Positions 1-7,648 of a stretch of DNA of 11,826 nt are shown piece after piece. The stretch spans positions 1 to 11,826 of the forward strand of contig CALJLC010000075.1 in assembly GCA_937982605.1 (NCBI GenBank), given 5' to 3'. The stretch is from an uncultured Gemmatimonadales bacterium (GTDB taxonomy: Bacteria > Gemmatimonadota > Gemmatimonadetes > Longimicrobiales > Gaopeijiaceae). Positions within the stretch are counted from its first letter, which is position 1. Each line of letters opens with the position of its first letter. The translations under genes were made by a program, and so were the position numbers. Below the pieces are notes generated by a model. It did no database searches. It was not told the DNA's origin and worked only from the letters and a program-made list of their open reading frames with translations.

Positions 1-734
1 GCGTAGAGCGTGCGCGGATCGTCGGGGTGGATCACGAGGTCGATGCCGCCCGTCATCTCGTCGACGTACAGCACCTTCTCCCAGCTCCGGCCGCCGTCGG
101 TCGTCCGGTAGATCCCACGGTCCGGGTTGTCCCGGTACTCGTGGCCGCTCGCCGCCACCCAGACGATGTCGGGGTCGGTCGGATGGACCACGACCCGCCC
201 GATCGTCTGGGTCTCGGTGAGGCCCATGTGCGTCCACGTTCCGCCGGCGTCCGTCGACTTCCAGATCCCCGCGCCCGCGTGCGAGGAGCGGAAGATGTTG
301 GCCTCGCCGGTGCCGACCCACACCTGGTCCGGATCGGAGGGGGCGATGGCGAGGTCACCGATCGAGGCCGTGATGTCGGAGTCGAAGACGTTCTCCCACG
401 TCACGCCCTCGTTCGTCGTCTTCCACACGCCCCCGGCGGCGGCGCCGACGTACATCGTGTAGGTACGGCCCCGCGGCTCGGCGACGGCGATGTCGGTCAC
501 GCGGCCGCTGATGTTCGTCGGACCGAGACGCTGCCAGGGCAGGCTCCGGAACGGGGACGTCTCGACCAGGGTCCGGTGCATGTCGAAGCGAGCCATCCGC
601 TCGGTGGCCGACATCCGATCCTCGGACTGGGCGAGCGACGGCGCGGCGGAGACCAGGGCGAGGAGGGCGGCGACGGCACCCACGAAGGCGTGGGGGCGAG
701 CGGAGCGCCGCGCTCGGGCCGGACGGATCGGCAT
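1..734 (-). CDS. Secreted BNR/Asp-box repeat protein (sortilin/VPS10-like), N-terminal part
   Basis: The frame is open from an ATG at 734-732 through the left edge, giving 244 codons plus two bases; the C-terminus is missing. Residues 1-35 look like a Sec signal peptide: an Arg-rich start, a hydrophobic stretch around 17-31, and an Ala-Pro-Ser-Leu-Ala cleavage site before Gln36. Three Asp-box/BNR motifs (S/T-x-(D/N)-x-G-x-(T/S)-W) end at Trp113, Trp167 and Trp218, each within repeated blades such as GVWKTTNEG, GIWKSTDAGG and GIYRTTDGGRSW. This is the start of a beta-propeller like those annotated as WD40/YVTN/BNR or sortilin-like glycosyl hydrolase proteins, commonly over 900 residues and exported. 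Enzymatic activity is not established for this group. It lies 94 bp downstream of the carboxypeptidase-regulatory-like gene on the same strand and may share its transcript. No clear Shine-Dalgarno precedes the ATG; the start is chosen because it directly yields the signal peptide. Confidence 0.88.
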   Translation of the reverse strand, partial: MPIRPARARRSARPHAFVGAVAALLALVSAAPSLAQSEDRMSATERMARFDMHRTLVETSPFRSLPWQRLGPTNISGRVTDIAVAEPRGRTYTMYVGAAAGGVWKTTNEGVTWENVFDSDITASIGDLAIAPSDPDQVWVGTGEANIFRSSHAGAGIWKSTDAGGTWTHMGLTETQTIGRVVVHPTDPDIVWVAASGHEYRDNPDRGIYRTTDGGRSWEKVLYVDEMTGGIDLVIHPDDPRTLY

Positions 735-777
735 GAGGTGGCTCGGACGGGATGGGGACGCGCGGGCCGCATGCCCG

Positions 778-821
778 CTGGCCACCGAAGCTAGGGGTCG
801 GGACGGGCGTGGCCAGTCCCG
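778..821. repeat. Two overlapping inverted repeats in the 735-828 intergenic gap
   Basis: CTGGCCAC at 778-785 pairs perfectly with GTGGCCAG at 809-816 across a 23-nt loop. CGGGAC at 799-804 pairs perfectly with GTCCCG at 816-821 across 11 nt. The two pairings are mutually exclusive because they share position 816. No T-tract follows on either strand, so a classic intrinsic terminator is not supported. In this GC-rich DNA, 6-8 bp arms can arise by chance. Confidence 0.25.
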
Positions 822-828
822 GCGCGGC

Positions 829-1200
829 TCAACGGGCGTCGAGCTCGAGCACCCGGAGCGCGCCGGTCTCGTAGTCGGGGATCTGGAGCTCGGCCGGATC
901 CGAGGTCACCTCACCGCTCGCGGCGTAGAGGCGGAGCCTCGTGCCCGCCGGCACGCCGCAGAAGCGGAAGAAGCCCGTCGAGCTGGTCGTCGTCTCGAAG
1001 CCGTCGGTGAGCTCGCGGATGTTGTTGGGGTTGTTCCGGTCGATGTCCCCGCCGCCCATCGCCGCGTAGCCGGTCCAGCTGACCCGGACGGTGGCGTCCG
1101 GAAGGACGCGCCCGCGCGCGTCGACGACCGTCCGGGCCTGCACGACCGAACCGCACGAGCGCTCCTGGCCGCGACACGCCTCGAAGAGCCCGGCGCCCAT
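829..1200 (-). pseudogene. C-terminal part of the carboxypeptidase-regulatory-like gene, separated by an in-frame TAG
   Basis: This stretch is in the same reading frame as the 1216-2550 gene and begins five codons past its TAG. It can be read as 123 residues from an ATG at 1200 to TGA at 831-829. The content (LFEACRG, then VVDARGRVLPDATVRVSW, then TSSTGFFRFCGVPAGTRLRLY) is a further carboxypeptidase-regulatory-like beta-sandwich: an opening 'D..G..L..A.V.V.W' strand and a closing 'G.FRFCGVPAG' strand. Such domains form the C-terminal end of longer exported proteins and are not expected as a free cytoplasmic protein. There is no signal peptide and no good ribosome binding site before the ATG. 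The simplest reading is the tail of a 573-codon gene that acquired a nonsense codon, or a base error in the assembly. The frame shows no further damage, so the event is recent, artificial, or tolerated by readthrough or reinitiation. Confidence 0.65.
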
Positions 1201-1215
1201 CGCAGGAATGTGGGA

Positions 1216-2550
1216 CTAGACGTAGGACATCTCCCCCCGGATCACGTCCTTCGGGACCGGCTCCGGGATGTAGCCGGCCTGCTCGAGCCGGGCGTCGACG
1301 AAGCGCACCTGATAGCGCCCGTCCGTGAGGCCCGTGATGGAGAACTGCCCGGCGCGGTCCGAGTAGACCTCCTGGTTCGACCCGACGACCCCGACGCGGA
1401 CCCCCGGCAGGGGGATCCCCAGGGAGTCGGTCACGACGCCCTCGATCCCTCCGGTCTGCGCGCGCTGACCGAGGCTGCGACCTCCGGCCTCGCGCGCCTC
1501 CAGGACGAGACCGCCCGTCTGGTGGTACTGGGCGATGTAGGGGCGGCGCTCCCGCTGGAAGTTGGTCTGCGACCCCATGACCGGCATCCGGATCCACCAC
1601 TCCGGCACGATCCAGGTGCCGTTGGGCATGCGCTCGAAGTCGACGCGGCCCCCGACCATCTCGGACGTCATCTCCGGATCGAGGTACTGATACTCGAACT
1701 CGAGCCAGCGGAGCTCCGCCGTCTCCGCGTCGAGCCACATCGTTCCGCCGATGTCCGGGACGTTCTTGCGGTCCCCGGTGGGCTCGAAGCCGAGACCGAC
1801 GAGGCCCGAGTCGTTGCGACCGGGCAGCCGGAAGCAATGGTTGTCGAGGAAGGGGTCCGAGAGCAGCACCGCCGCGTCGGGGGCGTAGTAAACGAAGTCG
1901 CGTCCGTCACGCTGGACGTAGCCGTTCTCGGCCAGATCCTCCGCGGGCCGGCTCTCGAAGGGCGTCGACATGTACCCTTCGCGCTTCTCCTGGTCTTCGT
2001 TCAGGATGATCCCGTCCCGGTCCAGCCGACGGTCGTAGCGGACCGTCTCGTACCGGTACGCCCCGCTGCGGTCGGTGAGCGAGGCCGCCGACAGCGCCTT
2101 GCGTGCCTCGTCCCAGATACGCGCCACGAGAAGGCCTTCCTGGCCCGGCCGCACGCTGCAGCGTCCGGCGTCCAGCTCGACCTCGATGCCCTCGAGCTGG
2201 ATCGCGCTCGACTCGAGCCGCAGCTCCTCGTTGATCGTCGTGCCGTCGGAGAGGGTGAAGACGTCCGTCTGCGCCGTCGCCATCCCGATCATCTCCGCGC
2301 GCACGCGGTACGTCCCGACCGGCACGCCGATGAAGAGGGCGCGCCCCCGCTCGTCGGTGAGCGTGTTGCGCACCAGTGTCCCGTCGGGGGTCTCGAGCGA
2401 GGCGATCGCGCCGACGGAGGGCGCCATCGACTCACCGTCGACGACGCGGACGAGCACGGTCTGGGCCGAAGCGCCGGACGGTGCCAGCGCCATCGCCAGG
2501 CATGCGACGAGTAGCGCCGGACCGACGCGGACGGAAAGAGATCGGGTCAT
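1216..2550 (-). CDS. Exported carboxypeptidase-regulatory-like domain protein, truncated by TAG
   Basis: This encodes 444 residues from ATG at 2550 to TAG at 1218-1216. Residues 1-29 form a signal peptide (MTRSLSVRVG start, hydrophobic core, cleavage near ASA|Q). Residues about 30-120 are a first CarboxypepD_reg-like beta-sandwich: variable 'GTLVRNTLTDERGRALFIGVP' type strands, then VGTYRVRAEMIGM. Residues about 125-365 form a middle region rich in Trp/Tyr (WLDAETAELRWLEFEY, WIVPEWWIRMPVM) of the kind seen in TonB-associated or outer-membrane-linked accessory proteins. Residues 367-444 are a second CarboxypepD_reg domain (GGIEGVVTDSLGIPLPGVRV ... GQFSITGLTDGRYQVRF). The frame continues after the stop into a third domain, so the mature protein is probably meant to be about 573 residues. 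The function is unknown; these domains usually serve in adhesion or structural roles at the cell surface. The gene is divergent from the ADOP permease and upstream of the BNR protein. No Shine-Dalgarno is evident before the ATG. Confidence 0.82.
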   Translation of the reverse strand: MTRSLSVRVGPALLVACLAMALAPSGASAQTVLVRVVDGESMAPSVGAIASLETPDGTLVRNTLTDERGRALFIGVPVGTYRVRAEMIGMATAQTDVFTLSDGTTINEELRLESSAIQLEGIEVELDAGRCSVRPGQEGLLVARIWDEARKALSAASLTDRSGAYRYETVRYDRRLDRDGIILNEDQEKREGYMSTPFESRPAEDLAENGYVQRDGRDFVYYAPDAAVLLSDPFLDNHCFRLPGRNDSGLVGLGFEPTGDRKNVPDIGGTMWLDAETAELRWLEFEYQYLDPEMTSEMVGGRVDFERMPNGTWIVPEWWIRMPVMGSQTNFQRERRPYIAQYHQTGGLVLEAREAGGRSLGQRAQTGGIEGVVTDSLGIPLPGVRVGVVGSNQEVYSDRAGQFSITGLTDGRYQVRFVDARLEQAGYIPEPVPKDVIRGEMSYV

Positions 2551-2641
2551 ACGGCAAATCTGCGGGCGGGCGGAGGCTCTCGGCTACTGGTACGGACACG
2601 CCCGGCGGCGGTTCCGCTGGGCGGGGTGCGTTCGCAACCAA

Positions 2642-2683
2642 CCACCCGGGCCCGGCGTCGAACCTTCCAGGAAGGCCGGGTGG
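2642..2683 (+). repeat. Nested inverted repeats in the permease leader
   Basis: CCACCCGG at 2642-2649 pairs perfectly with CCGGGTGG at 2676-2683. Between the arms is a perfect 13-base odd palindrome, CCTTCCAGGAAGG, at 2663-2675. An alternative stem CCCGGC (2651-2656) with GCCGGG (2675-2680) is also possible. The structure ends 12 bases before the Shine-Dalgarno of the permease and lies in the 156-bp divergent gap. It could be an operator for either gene or a structured leader; nothing in the sequence decides between these. Confidence 0.3.
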
Positions 2684-2695
2684 ACGGTTTCATGC

Positions 2696-2702
2696 GGAGG
2701 AG
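2696..2702 (+). promoter_or_regulatory. Ribosome binding site fixing the permease start
   Basis: GGAGGAG lies four bases before the ATG at 2707. It favours this start over an in-frame ATG at 2626 (27 codons upstream, with an Arg-rich non-membrane extension) and over the in-frame ATG at 2692. Confidence 0.8.
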
Positions 2703-2706
2703 ATCG

Positions 2707-5136
2707 ATGCAGGACGTCAGGTATGCGCTTCGGATGCTCGCCAAGCATCCCGTCTTCACCGGGGTGGCCGTCCTGACGCTCGCCCTCGGAATCGGCGCCA
2801 ACGCCTCGATCTACACCGTCGTGGAAGCGGTCCTGCTCGAGCCGCTGCCCTTCGAGGAACCCCGGGAGCTGACGCTGCTCTGGACGCACAACGAAGAGCA
2901 GAACCAGGCGACGTACATGGTGTCGCCCATGGACTGCGACGACTGGCGCACGATGAACGCCACCTTCGAGTCGATGGCGGCGTACTGGCCCACGACCGGC
3001 ACGGTGACCGAGCTCGACGGCAATCCGACGCGCGTGCGCGTCGTCTACACCACCGAGGACTTCTTCGACGTCATGGGCGCCGCGCCGCTGGCGGGGCGCA
3101 CCTTCTCGCCCGACGACGGGCCCGGCTCGACCGCGGTCGCGATCCTGAGCCACGGCTTCTGGCAGCGCCGTTTCGGCGGCGACCCCTCGATCGTGGGCTC
3201 CTCGCTCATCCTCGACGGCGGACCGATCGAGATCATCGGCATCCTGCGTCCCGAGCACACCTTTCCGGACGACACCGACGTCTGGCTGAACATGACGTGG
3301 TCGATGCAGATCCAGAGCCGGCACGCCCGCTGGATGAGCGCCGTCGGCCGACTCGCCGACGGACGCGACCTCGCGGCCGCCCGCGCCGACCTGACCGGCG
3401 TGGCCGCGCGCATCGAGCAGGAGAACCCCGACTCCAATCGGGGCTGGACCGTCACCATGGAGAGCCTGCACGCGGAGATGGTCGGAGACACCCGCACCGC
3501 GCTCCTCGTGCTCCTCGGCTCGACGGGTCTGATCCTCCTGATCGCGTGCGCCAACGTGGCGAATCTCCTGCTCTCCCGCTCCGAGGCGCGCAGCCGCGAG
3601 ATCGCCGTGCGCGTCGCCTTCGGCGCGGGACGGGCCCGACTCGCGCGCCAGCTCGTCACCGAGAGCCTCGTGCTCGCCGGAGCCGGAGCGCTCCTCGGCC
3701 TGGCGCTGGCCAAGGTCGGGGTTCGGGCGCTCCTCGGCATCGCGCCGGTCACGCTCCCGCGCGGCGAGACGATCGCCCTCGACGGCACGGTGCTGGCGGT
3801 CGTGGCCGGGGTGAGCGTGCTCACGGGGCTGCTCTTCGGGATGGCGCCCCTCGTGCGCCTGCTCGGCTCGGACGTGCACGCGTCGATCCGCGACGGAGGG
3901 CGCAACACGGCCGGCTCGAGCCGGCACGGGCTCCAGAACGCCTTCGTGATCGGGCAGTTCGCGATGGCGCTTCTGCTCGTGGTGGGCGCCGGTCTCCTGG
4001 TCCGCAGCTTCGAGAACGTGCGGGCGGTCGACCCCGGCTTCGCGTCGGGCGGCGTGCTCACCGCCGAGTTGGACCTCTCCACCTCCGTCGCCGAGACCGA
4101 TCAGGAAGTCACCGACTTCTACGAGCGCTTCGAGCAGCGCATCGCCGAGCTCCCGGGGGTCACCGCCGTCGGGAACGCCTCGACGCTGCCTCTGGGCGAG
4201 GATCTCGACTACGTCCAGGAGGTGCGTTTCGTCGACCGGGAGATCGCCATGGAGCTCGACCCGCGGGCCGCGCTGCGACCCGTCGGTCCGGGCTTCTTCA
4301 CGGCGATGCGCACGCCCATCGTGGCCGGGCGGGACTTCACGACGATGGATCGCAACGACGCCCCCGGCGCGGTCATCGTGAACGAGGCGTTCGCCGAGCG
4401 GTTCTACACGGGGGAGGACCCCGTCGGGGAGAAGATCGCCGACATGCGGATGCGGCTCGGACCCCTCGGCGCCATCCACGTCGCCGCCGGAATCGAGGAG
4501 TCCGAGATCGTCGGCGTCGTGAAGGACGTCAAGTACGACGGCCTGCGCGCCGAAGCGACACCGGCGCTCTACTTCAGCGGTCTGCAGTCGTCGATTCGAC
4601 GCCGAACGATCGCCATCCGCTCCACGACCGGCCCCGAGACGCTCCTTCCGGCCGTGCGCCGCGAGCTCTCGGCCATGAACCCGTCCGTGGCGCTGACGAA
4701 CATCCGGACGCTGGACGACATCGTGGCCGACGCCCGGTCCCGGGATCGCTTCAGCACGCTCCTCCTGTCGGGCTTCGCGCTCGTGGCGCTGCTGCTGGCC
4801 TCCGTCGGCGTCTACGGCGTTCTCTCGTACGCCGTCGCACAGCGCCGCGGAGAGGTCGGCATCCGGATGGCCCTCGGCGCCGACGGCGGCAGCGTCCGCT
4901 CGATGGTGCTGGGCGACGGGCTGAAGCTCGTGCTGGCGGGCCTCGGCATCGGGCTCGTGGGCGCGCTCGGCCTCTCGGGGCTTCTGGCGAGCCAGCTCTT
5001 CGGGGTGAACCCTCGGGAGCCCCTCATCTACATGACCGTGACGACGACCCTCCTGGCCGTGGGCGTGGCGGCGTGCTGGCTTCCGGCCTGGCGGGCCACG
5101 CGGGTGAGCCCGGTCATCGCCATGCGGGCGGAGTAG
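2707..5136 (+). CDS. ADOP-family orphan FtsX/MacB-type permease
   Basis: This 809-residue membrane protein matches the ADOP (acidobacterial duplicated orphan permease) type: two MacB/FtsX modules in one chain with no ATPase gene beside it. It begins MQDVRYALRMLAKHPVFTG followed by TM1 (about 16-38, with the typical LALGIGANASIYTVV). A MacB periplasmic core follows, at about 40-255. The first FtsX module has helices near 266-289 (ending ACANVANLLL), 322-343 and 362-386. The second module starts with a helix near 411-435, has a second periplasmic core to about 680, then helices near 682-710, 733-760 and 776-796. It ends in the hallmark W..ATRVSPVIAMRAE. The length is normal for ADOP (about 800). 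MacB relatives move substrates or transmit force across the envelope using a partner ATPase; the ADOP substrate is not established. The start is fixed by the GGAGGAG at 2696-2702. The gene stands alone, divergent from 829-2550 and convergent with the methyltransferase. Confidence 0.93.
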   Translation: MQDVRYALRMLAKHPVFTGVAVLTLALGIGANASIYTVVEAVLLEPLPFEEPRELTLLWTHNEEQNQATYMVSPMDCDDWRTMNATFESMAAYWPTTGTVTELDGNPTRVRVVYTTEDFFDVMGAAPLAGRTFSPDDGPGSTAVAILSHGFWQRRFGGDPSIVGSSLILDGGPIEIIGILRPEHTFPDDTDVWLNMTWSMQIQSRHARWMSAVGRLADGRDLAAARADLTGVAARIEQENPDSNRGWTVTMESLHAEMVGDTRTALLVLLGSTGLILLIACANVANLLLSRSEARSREIAVRVAFGAGRARLARQLVTESLVLAGAGALLGLALAKVGVRALLGIAPVTLPRGETIALDGTVLAVVAGVSVLTGLLFGMAPLVRLLGSDVHASIRDGGRNTAGSSRHGLQNAFVIGQFAMALLLVVGAGLLVRSFENVRAVDPGFASGGVLTAELDLSTSVAETDQEVTDFYERFEQRIAELPGVTAVGNASTLPLGEDLDYVQEVRFVDREIAMELDPRAALRPVGPGFFTAMRTPIVAGRDFTTMDRNDAPGAVIVNEAFAERFYTGEDPVGEKIADMRMRLGPLGAIHVAAGIEESEIVGVVKDVKYDGLRAEATPALYFSGLQSSIRRRTIAIRSTTGPETLLPAVRRELSAMNPSVALTNIRTLDDIVADARSRDRFSTLLLSGFALVALLLASVGVYGVLSYAVAQRRGEVGIRMALGADGGSVRSMVLGDGLKLVLAGLGIGLVGALGLSGLLASQLFGVNPREPLIYMTVTTTLLAVGVAACWLPAWRATRVSPVIAMRAE

Positions 5137-5194
5137 CTCCGACGGCGGAAGCCGGGCCGGACCGAAGCGGGATCGGCACGGAGAGCGCGCGCGC

Positions 5195-6085
5195 TCACCG
5201 TTTCGTGAACACGAGCATTCGGTAGCGGATCGACCCGCCGCCCAGCCCGCGCTGGAGCGCGTGGCCCCCGATCATGTTCCCGAAGAAGGGCACGCGCCCC
5301 AGCCGCAGCGCGCGGAAGGCGGGAACGAGCATCGCGATCACCCGGTCACGGGGGCGGCCGAGCCGGACCAGCCCGGTCAGGTCCCGGTCCTCCGCGAGGT
5401 CGAAGCCGGCCCGGTCCGCCGCGCCGGCCGCGTGGTCGACGGTGTCGAGCGAGGGAACGCGCCACCCCCGTCGCACCGCTTCGGCGCCGCGACGCTCCTC
5501 GTCGGCGAGGTCCACGAGCGGTGAGGCCAGGAAGTCGTCCACCACGACGAGCGGAGCGCCCGCCTCGAGCGCGGCGGCGGCCGGCTCGAAGAACGCCCTC
5601 GGGTCGTGGACGTGGGCGTACGCCTCGACCGCCACCGCGGCCGCGTGACCCGAACCGACCTCCGGCGCCCCGAAGGAGCCCCGCACGAACCGGCACCGCG
5701 CGGCCAGCCCCAGCCGGCCCGCGAGAGACCGTCCCGTTCGCGCCTGAACCGGGCTGATCGTGACGCCGACCAGGCTCGCGTCGGGGAAGGCCGCGGCGAG
5801 CCGGAACATCGTCCCCCCCACACCGCAACCCAGGTCGAGGATCGACCCGGGCGCCGGGACGCGCCGCGCGATCTCGCCGGCCATGAGCCGGTTGACGTGA
5901 TCGACCGCCTCTGCCGCGGAGCGCACCCCCGGCGCCCACAGCTCCCTGTGGATGGCGTAGGTGCCGCGGCCCGCACCGACGAGCAGGAAACGCGCGGTAT
6001 TGGCGTCGTAGTATCGGGCTACGTCGTCCACGAGGCCTCGTCCACCGTCGAAGTCGTCGATCGCTTCGTCGACCGGCGCGGACAC
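5195..6085 (-). CDS. Class I SAM-dependent methyltransferase
   Basis: 296 residues from a GTG at 6085 to TGA at 5197-5195. A Rossmann-type methyltransferase core runs from about residue 65 to 190. Motif I is ILDLGCGVGGT (82-92), which binds S-adenosylmethionine. GVTISPVQ (107-114) is the acidic-loop region in the form seen in tocopherol, sterol and other small-molecule C/O-methyltransferases. VVVDDF (180-185) is the later core strand. The N-terminal YYDANTARFLLVG...HRELWAPGV segment and the MIGGHALQRGL tail near the C-terminus suggest a lipid or small-molecule substrate rather than nucleic acid, but the substrate cannot be named. No signal peptide, so cytoplasmic. The GTG lies 19 bp after the M20 stop, so the two are probably co-transcribed. 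No ATG is available until Met68, which would remove the N-terminal segment. The start is therefore likely but lacks a strong Shine-Dalgarno. Confidence 0.87.
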   Translation of the reverse strand: MSAPVDEAIDDFDGGRGLVDDVARYYDANTARFLLVGAGRGTYAIHRELWAPGVRSAAEAVDHVNRLMAGEIARRVPAPGSILDLGCGVGGTMFRLAAAFPDASLVGVTISPVQARTGRSLAGRLGLAARCRFVRGSFGAPEVGSGHAAAVAVEAYAHVHDPRAFFEPAAAALEAGAPLVVVDDFLASPLVDLADEERRGAEAVRRGWRVPSLDTVDHAAGAADRAGFDLAEDRDLTGLVRLGRPRDRVIAMLVPAFRALRLGRVPFFGNMIGGHALQRGLGGGSIRYRMLVFTKR

Positions 6086-6104
6086 CGGGCCCGCGTGGCC
6101 TCGT

Positions 6105-7535
6105 CTACTGTGCGATCCCGCCTCCCGAAAGCGCCTTCACCAGGCGATAGAGGAATTCCTGGCCCTGGTAGAAGTTCTCGATGCTGATCCGCTCGTCCTG
6201 GCCGTGCGCCCGGACGTCGTCCATGTCGCCGAAGAGGCCGCTCACGCCGTAGACGGGGATGCCCTCACGGCGGAAGTAGAGCCCGTCGGTGGCGCCCGTC
6301 GACATGACGGGGAGTACCCTCACACCCGGCCACATCTGCTCCGTGATCCGCCGGATCGGCTCCATCACCTCGTCGACGAGCGGCGACGGGGGGCTCGGTC
6401 GAGCCTGACCCTGCGGGATCACCTGGACGTCGTGCGGATCGGCGAGCTCCTGCAGCGCCGCGCGCACCTCCTCGGGGTCGTGCGAAGGGAAGATCCGACA
6501 GTTCACCGTCGCCTCGGCGAGCTGGGGCAGCGCGTTGCCGGCATGGCCGCCGCTCAGCAGCGTCGCGACGCAGGTGGTGCGCAGCCGCGAGTAGTAGCCC
6601 GGCTCCCGCGCCAGGATGCGGTCGGCCTCGCGGTCCGCGGGGTTGGCCACGATCCGGCGCATCGCCTCACCCATCTCGCCGCCCACCAGATCCGCGGATC
6701 CGGTGAAGAAGGCCTCCGTGACCTCGTTGAACATCACCGGGAAGTCGTGGTTCTGAACCGCCAGCAGCGCCGCGGAGAGGTCGTAGATGGCGTTCTTGCG
6801 GACCGGGAGCGAGGAATGGCCGCCGGGGTTCGTGGCGCGGAAGGTGAACGACTGGAACTTCTTCTCCGCCGCCTGGACGTTGTTGGAGATCTTGCGGCCG
6901 TCCTTCTCCATCCCGCCGCCGCCTTCGTTGAGCGCGTACTCCGCGTCAACGAGCTCGCGGTGCTCCTCGAGCAGGAAACGCACGCCGTTGCGGGGGCCGC
7001 CCTCCTCGTCGGCGGTGGCCGCGACGATGATGTCGCGGTCCGGCACGAAGCCCTCCCGCTTCATGCGGATGAAGTTGGCCACGTGGATCGCGGCTTCGTC
7101 CTTGTCGTCCGTGACGCCGCGCCCGTAGTAGAAGCCGTCCCGCTCCATGAAGGTGAACGGGTCGATGTCCGGGCTCCAGTCCTCGGGCAGCGCCTCGACG
7201 ACGTCGATGTGCGCCAGGAGCAGGATCGGCTTCTGGCCGGTGTCCCGCCCGCGGTAGCGCGCCACCAGGTTGCCCTTCGTCGGGGCGTCGGCCGGAACCA
7301 GGACGTGCACGTCTTCCTCGGGGAAGCCCGCCTCGAGCAGGTGCTTGGCGAGCGCCCGGGCCGCGAGCGTGTTGTTGCCCCGCTCCGAGTTCGTCGTGTT
7401 GATCTCGATCAGCTCGGAGAAGATCTCCCGGGCCAGATCCATGTACTCCTGGGGCGGCATCGTCTGCGCCGAGGCGGGAGCCGCCAGGCCGAGCGCCGCG
7501 ACGGCGACGGCGAGGGTGCGTGCGTGGGTCGTCAT
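6105..7535 (-). CDS. Secreted M20-family zinc metallopeptidase
   Basis: 476 residues from ATG 7535 to TAG 6107-6105. A signal peptide covers 1-24 (MTTHARTLAV, hydrophobic Ala/Leu core, ASAQ cleavage site). M20 zinc and catalytic residues are all visible: His109 and Asp111 in LLLAHIDVVEA, Asp143 in GRGVTDDKDEAA, the Glu177-Glu178 pair in TADEEGG, Glu204 in NEGGGG, and His444 in RAHGQDERI. The dimerisation/lid domain begins near FRATNPGGHSSLP. Relatives include carboxypeptidases, dipeptidases and acylases; export suggests action on peptides in the periplasm or outside. A longer frame opens at 7661, but its extra 42 residues are Arg/Pro-rich and would bury the signal peptide, so 7535 is preferred. 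It lies 113 bp after the nitroreductase and 19 bp before the methyltransferase on the same strand. The Shine-Dalgarno is weak (GAAGA). Confidence 0.93.
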   Translation of the reverse strand: MTTHARTLAVAVAALGLAAPASAQTMPPQEYMDLAREIFSELIEINTTNSERGNNTLAARALAKHLLEAGFPEEDVHVLVPADAPTKGNLVARYRGRDTGQKPILLLAHIDVVEALPEDWSPDIDPFTFMERDGFYYGRGVTDDKDEAAIHVANFIRMKREGFVPDRDIIVAATADEEGGPRNGVRFLLEEHRELVDAEYALNEGGGGMEKDGRKISNNVQAAEKKFQSFTFRATNPGGHSSLPVRKNAIYDLSAALLAVQNHDFPVMFNEVTEAFFTGSADLVGGEMGEAMRRIVANPADREADRILAREPGYYSRLRTTCVATLLSGGHAGNALPQLAEATVNCRIFPSHDPEEVRAALQELADPHDVQVIPQGQARPSPPSPLVDEVMEPIRRITEQMWPGVRVLPVMSTGATDGLYFRREGIPVYGVSGLFGDMDDVRAHGQDERISIENFYQGQEFLYRLVKALSGGGIAQ

Positions 7536-7648
7536 GGTCTTCGTCCGCGGTGTGGGGCTGAGCGGGTGATTCCTGCGTGGGTTCGGAGCGTGGAGGCGAT
7601 CGCGCCCCGGGGCCGTCACATCTCGGAGGCGTCCCGGCCGGGCGTGGC

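Noticed and set aside
829..2550. Amber recoding (TAG as sense) as the explanation for the internal stop
   Set aside because: At least three other genes in the window end with TAG at sensible C-termini, and no suppressor tRNA or related enzyme gene is present.
2584..4479. A 631-codon minus-strand frame under the ADOP permease
   Set aside because: It is a low-complexity His/Arg/Glu/Gly-rich translation lying entirely opposite the well-supported permease.
5137..5194. Search for a terminator between the permease and methyltransferase
   Set aside because: Only GC-rich fragments and a GCGCGCGC run are present; no stem with a defined loop or U-run was found.
490..5225. Very long open frames on the plus strand (490-2514 and 2376-5225)
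   Set aside because: They are antisense to, or out of frame with, genes that carry clear domains. Their translations are Arg/Pro/Gly/Ala-rich with no recognisable fold. Long spurious frames are normal at this GC content.
7604..7613. GCCCCGGGGC palindrome between the nitroreductase and M20 genes
   Set aside because: It is short and pure G/C, with no loop, U-run or promoter context; expected by chance here.
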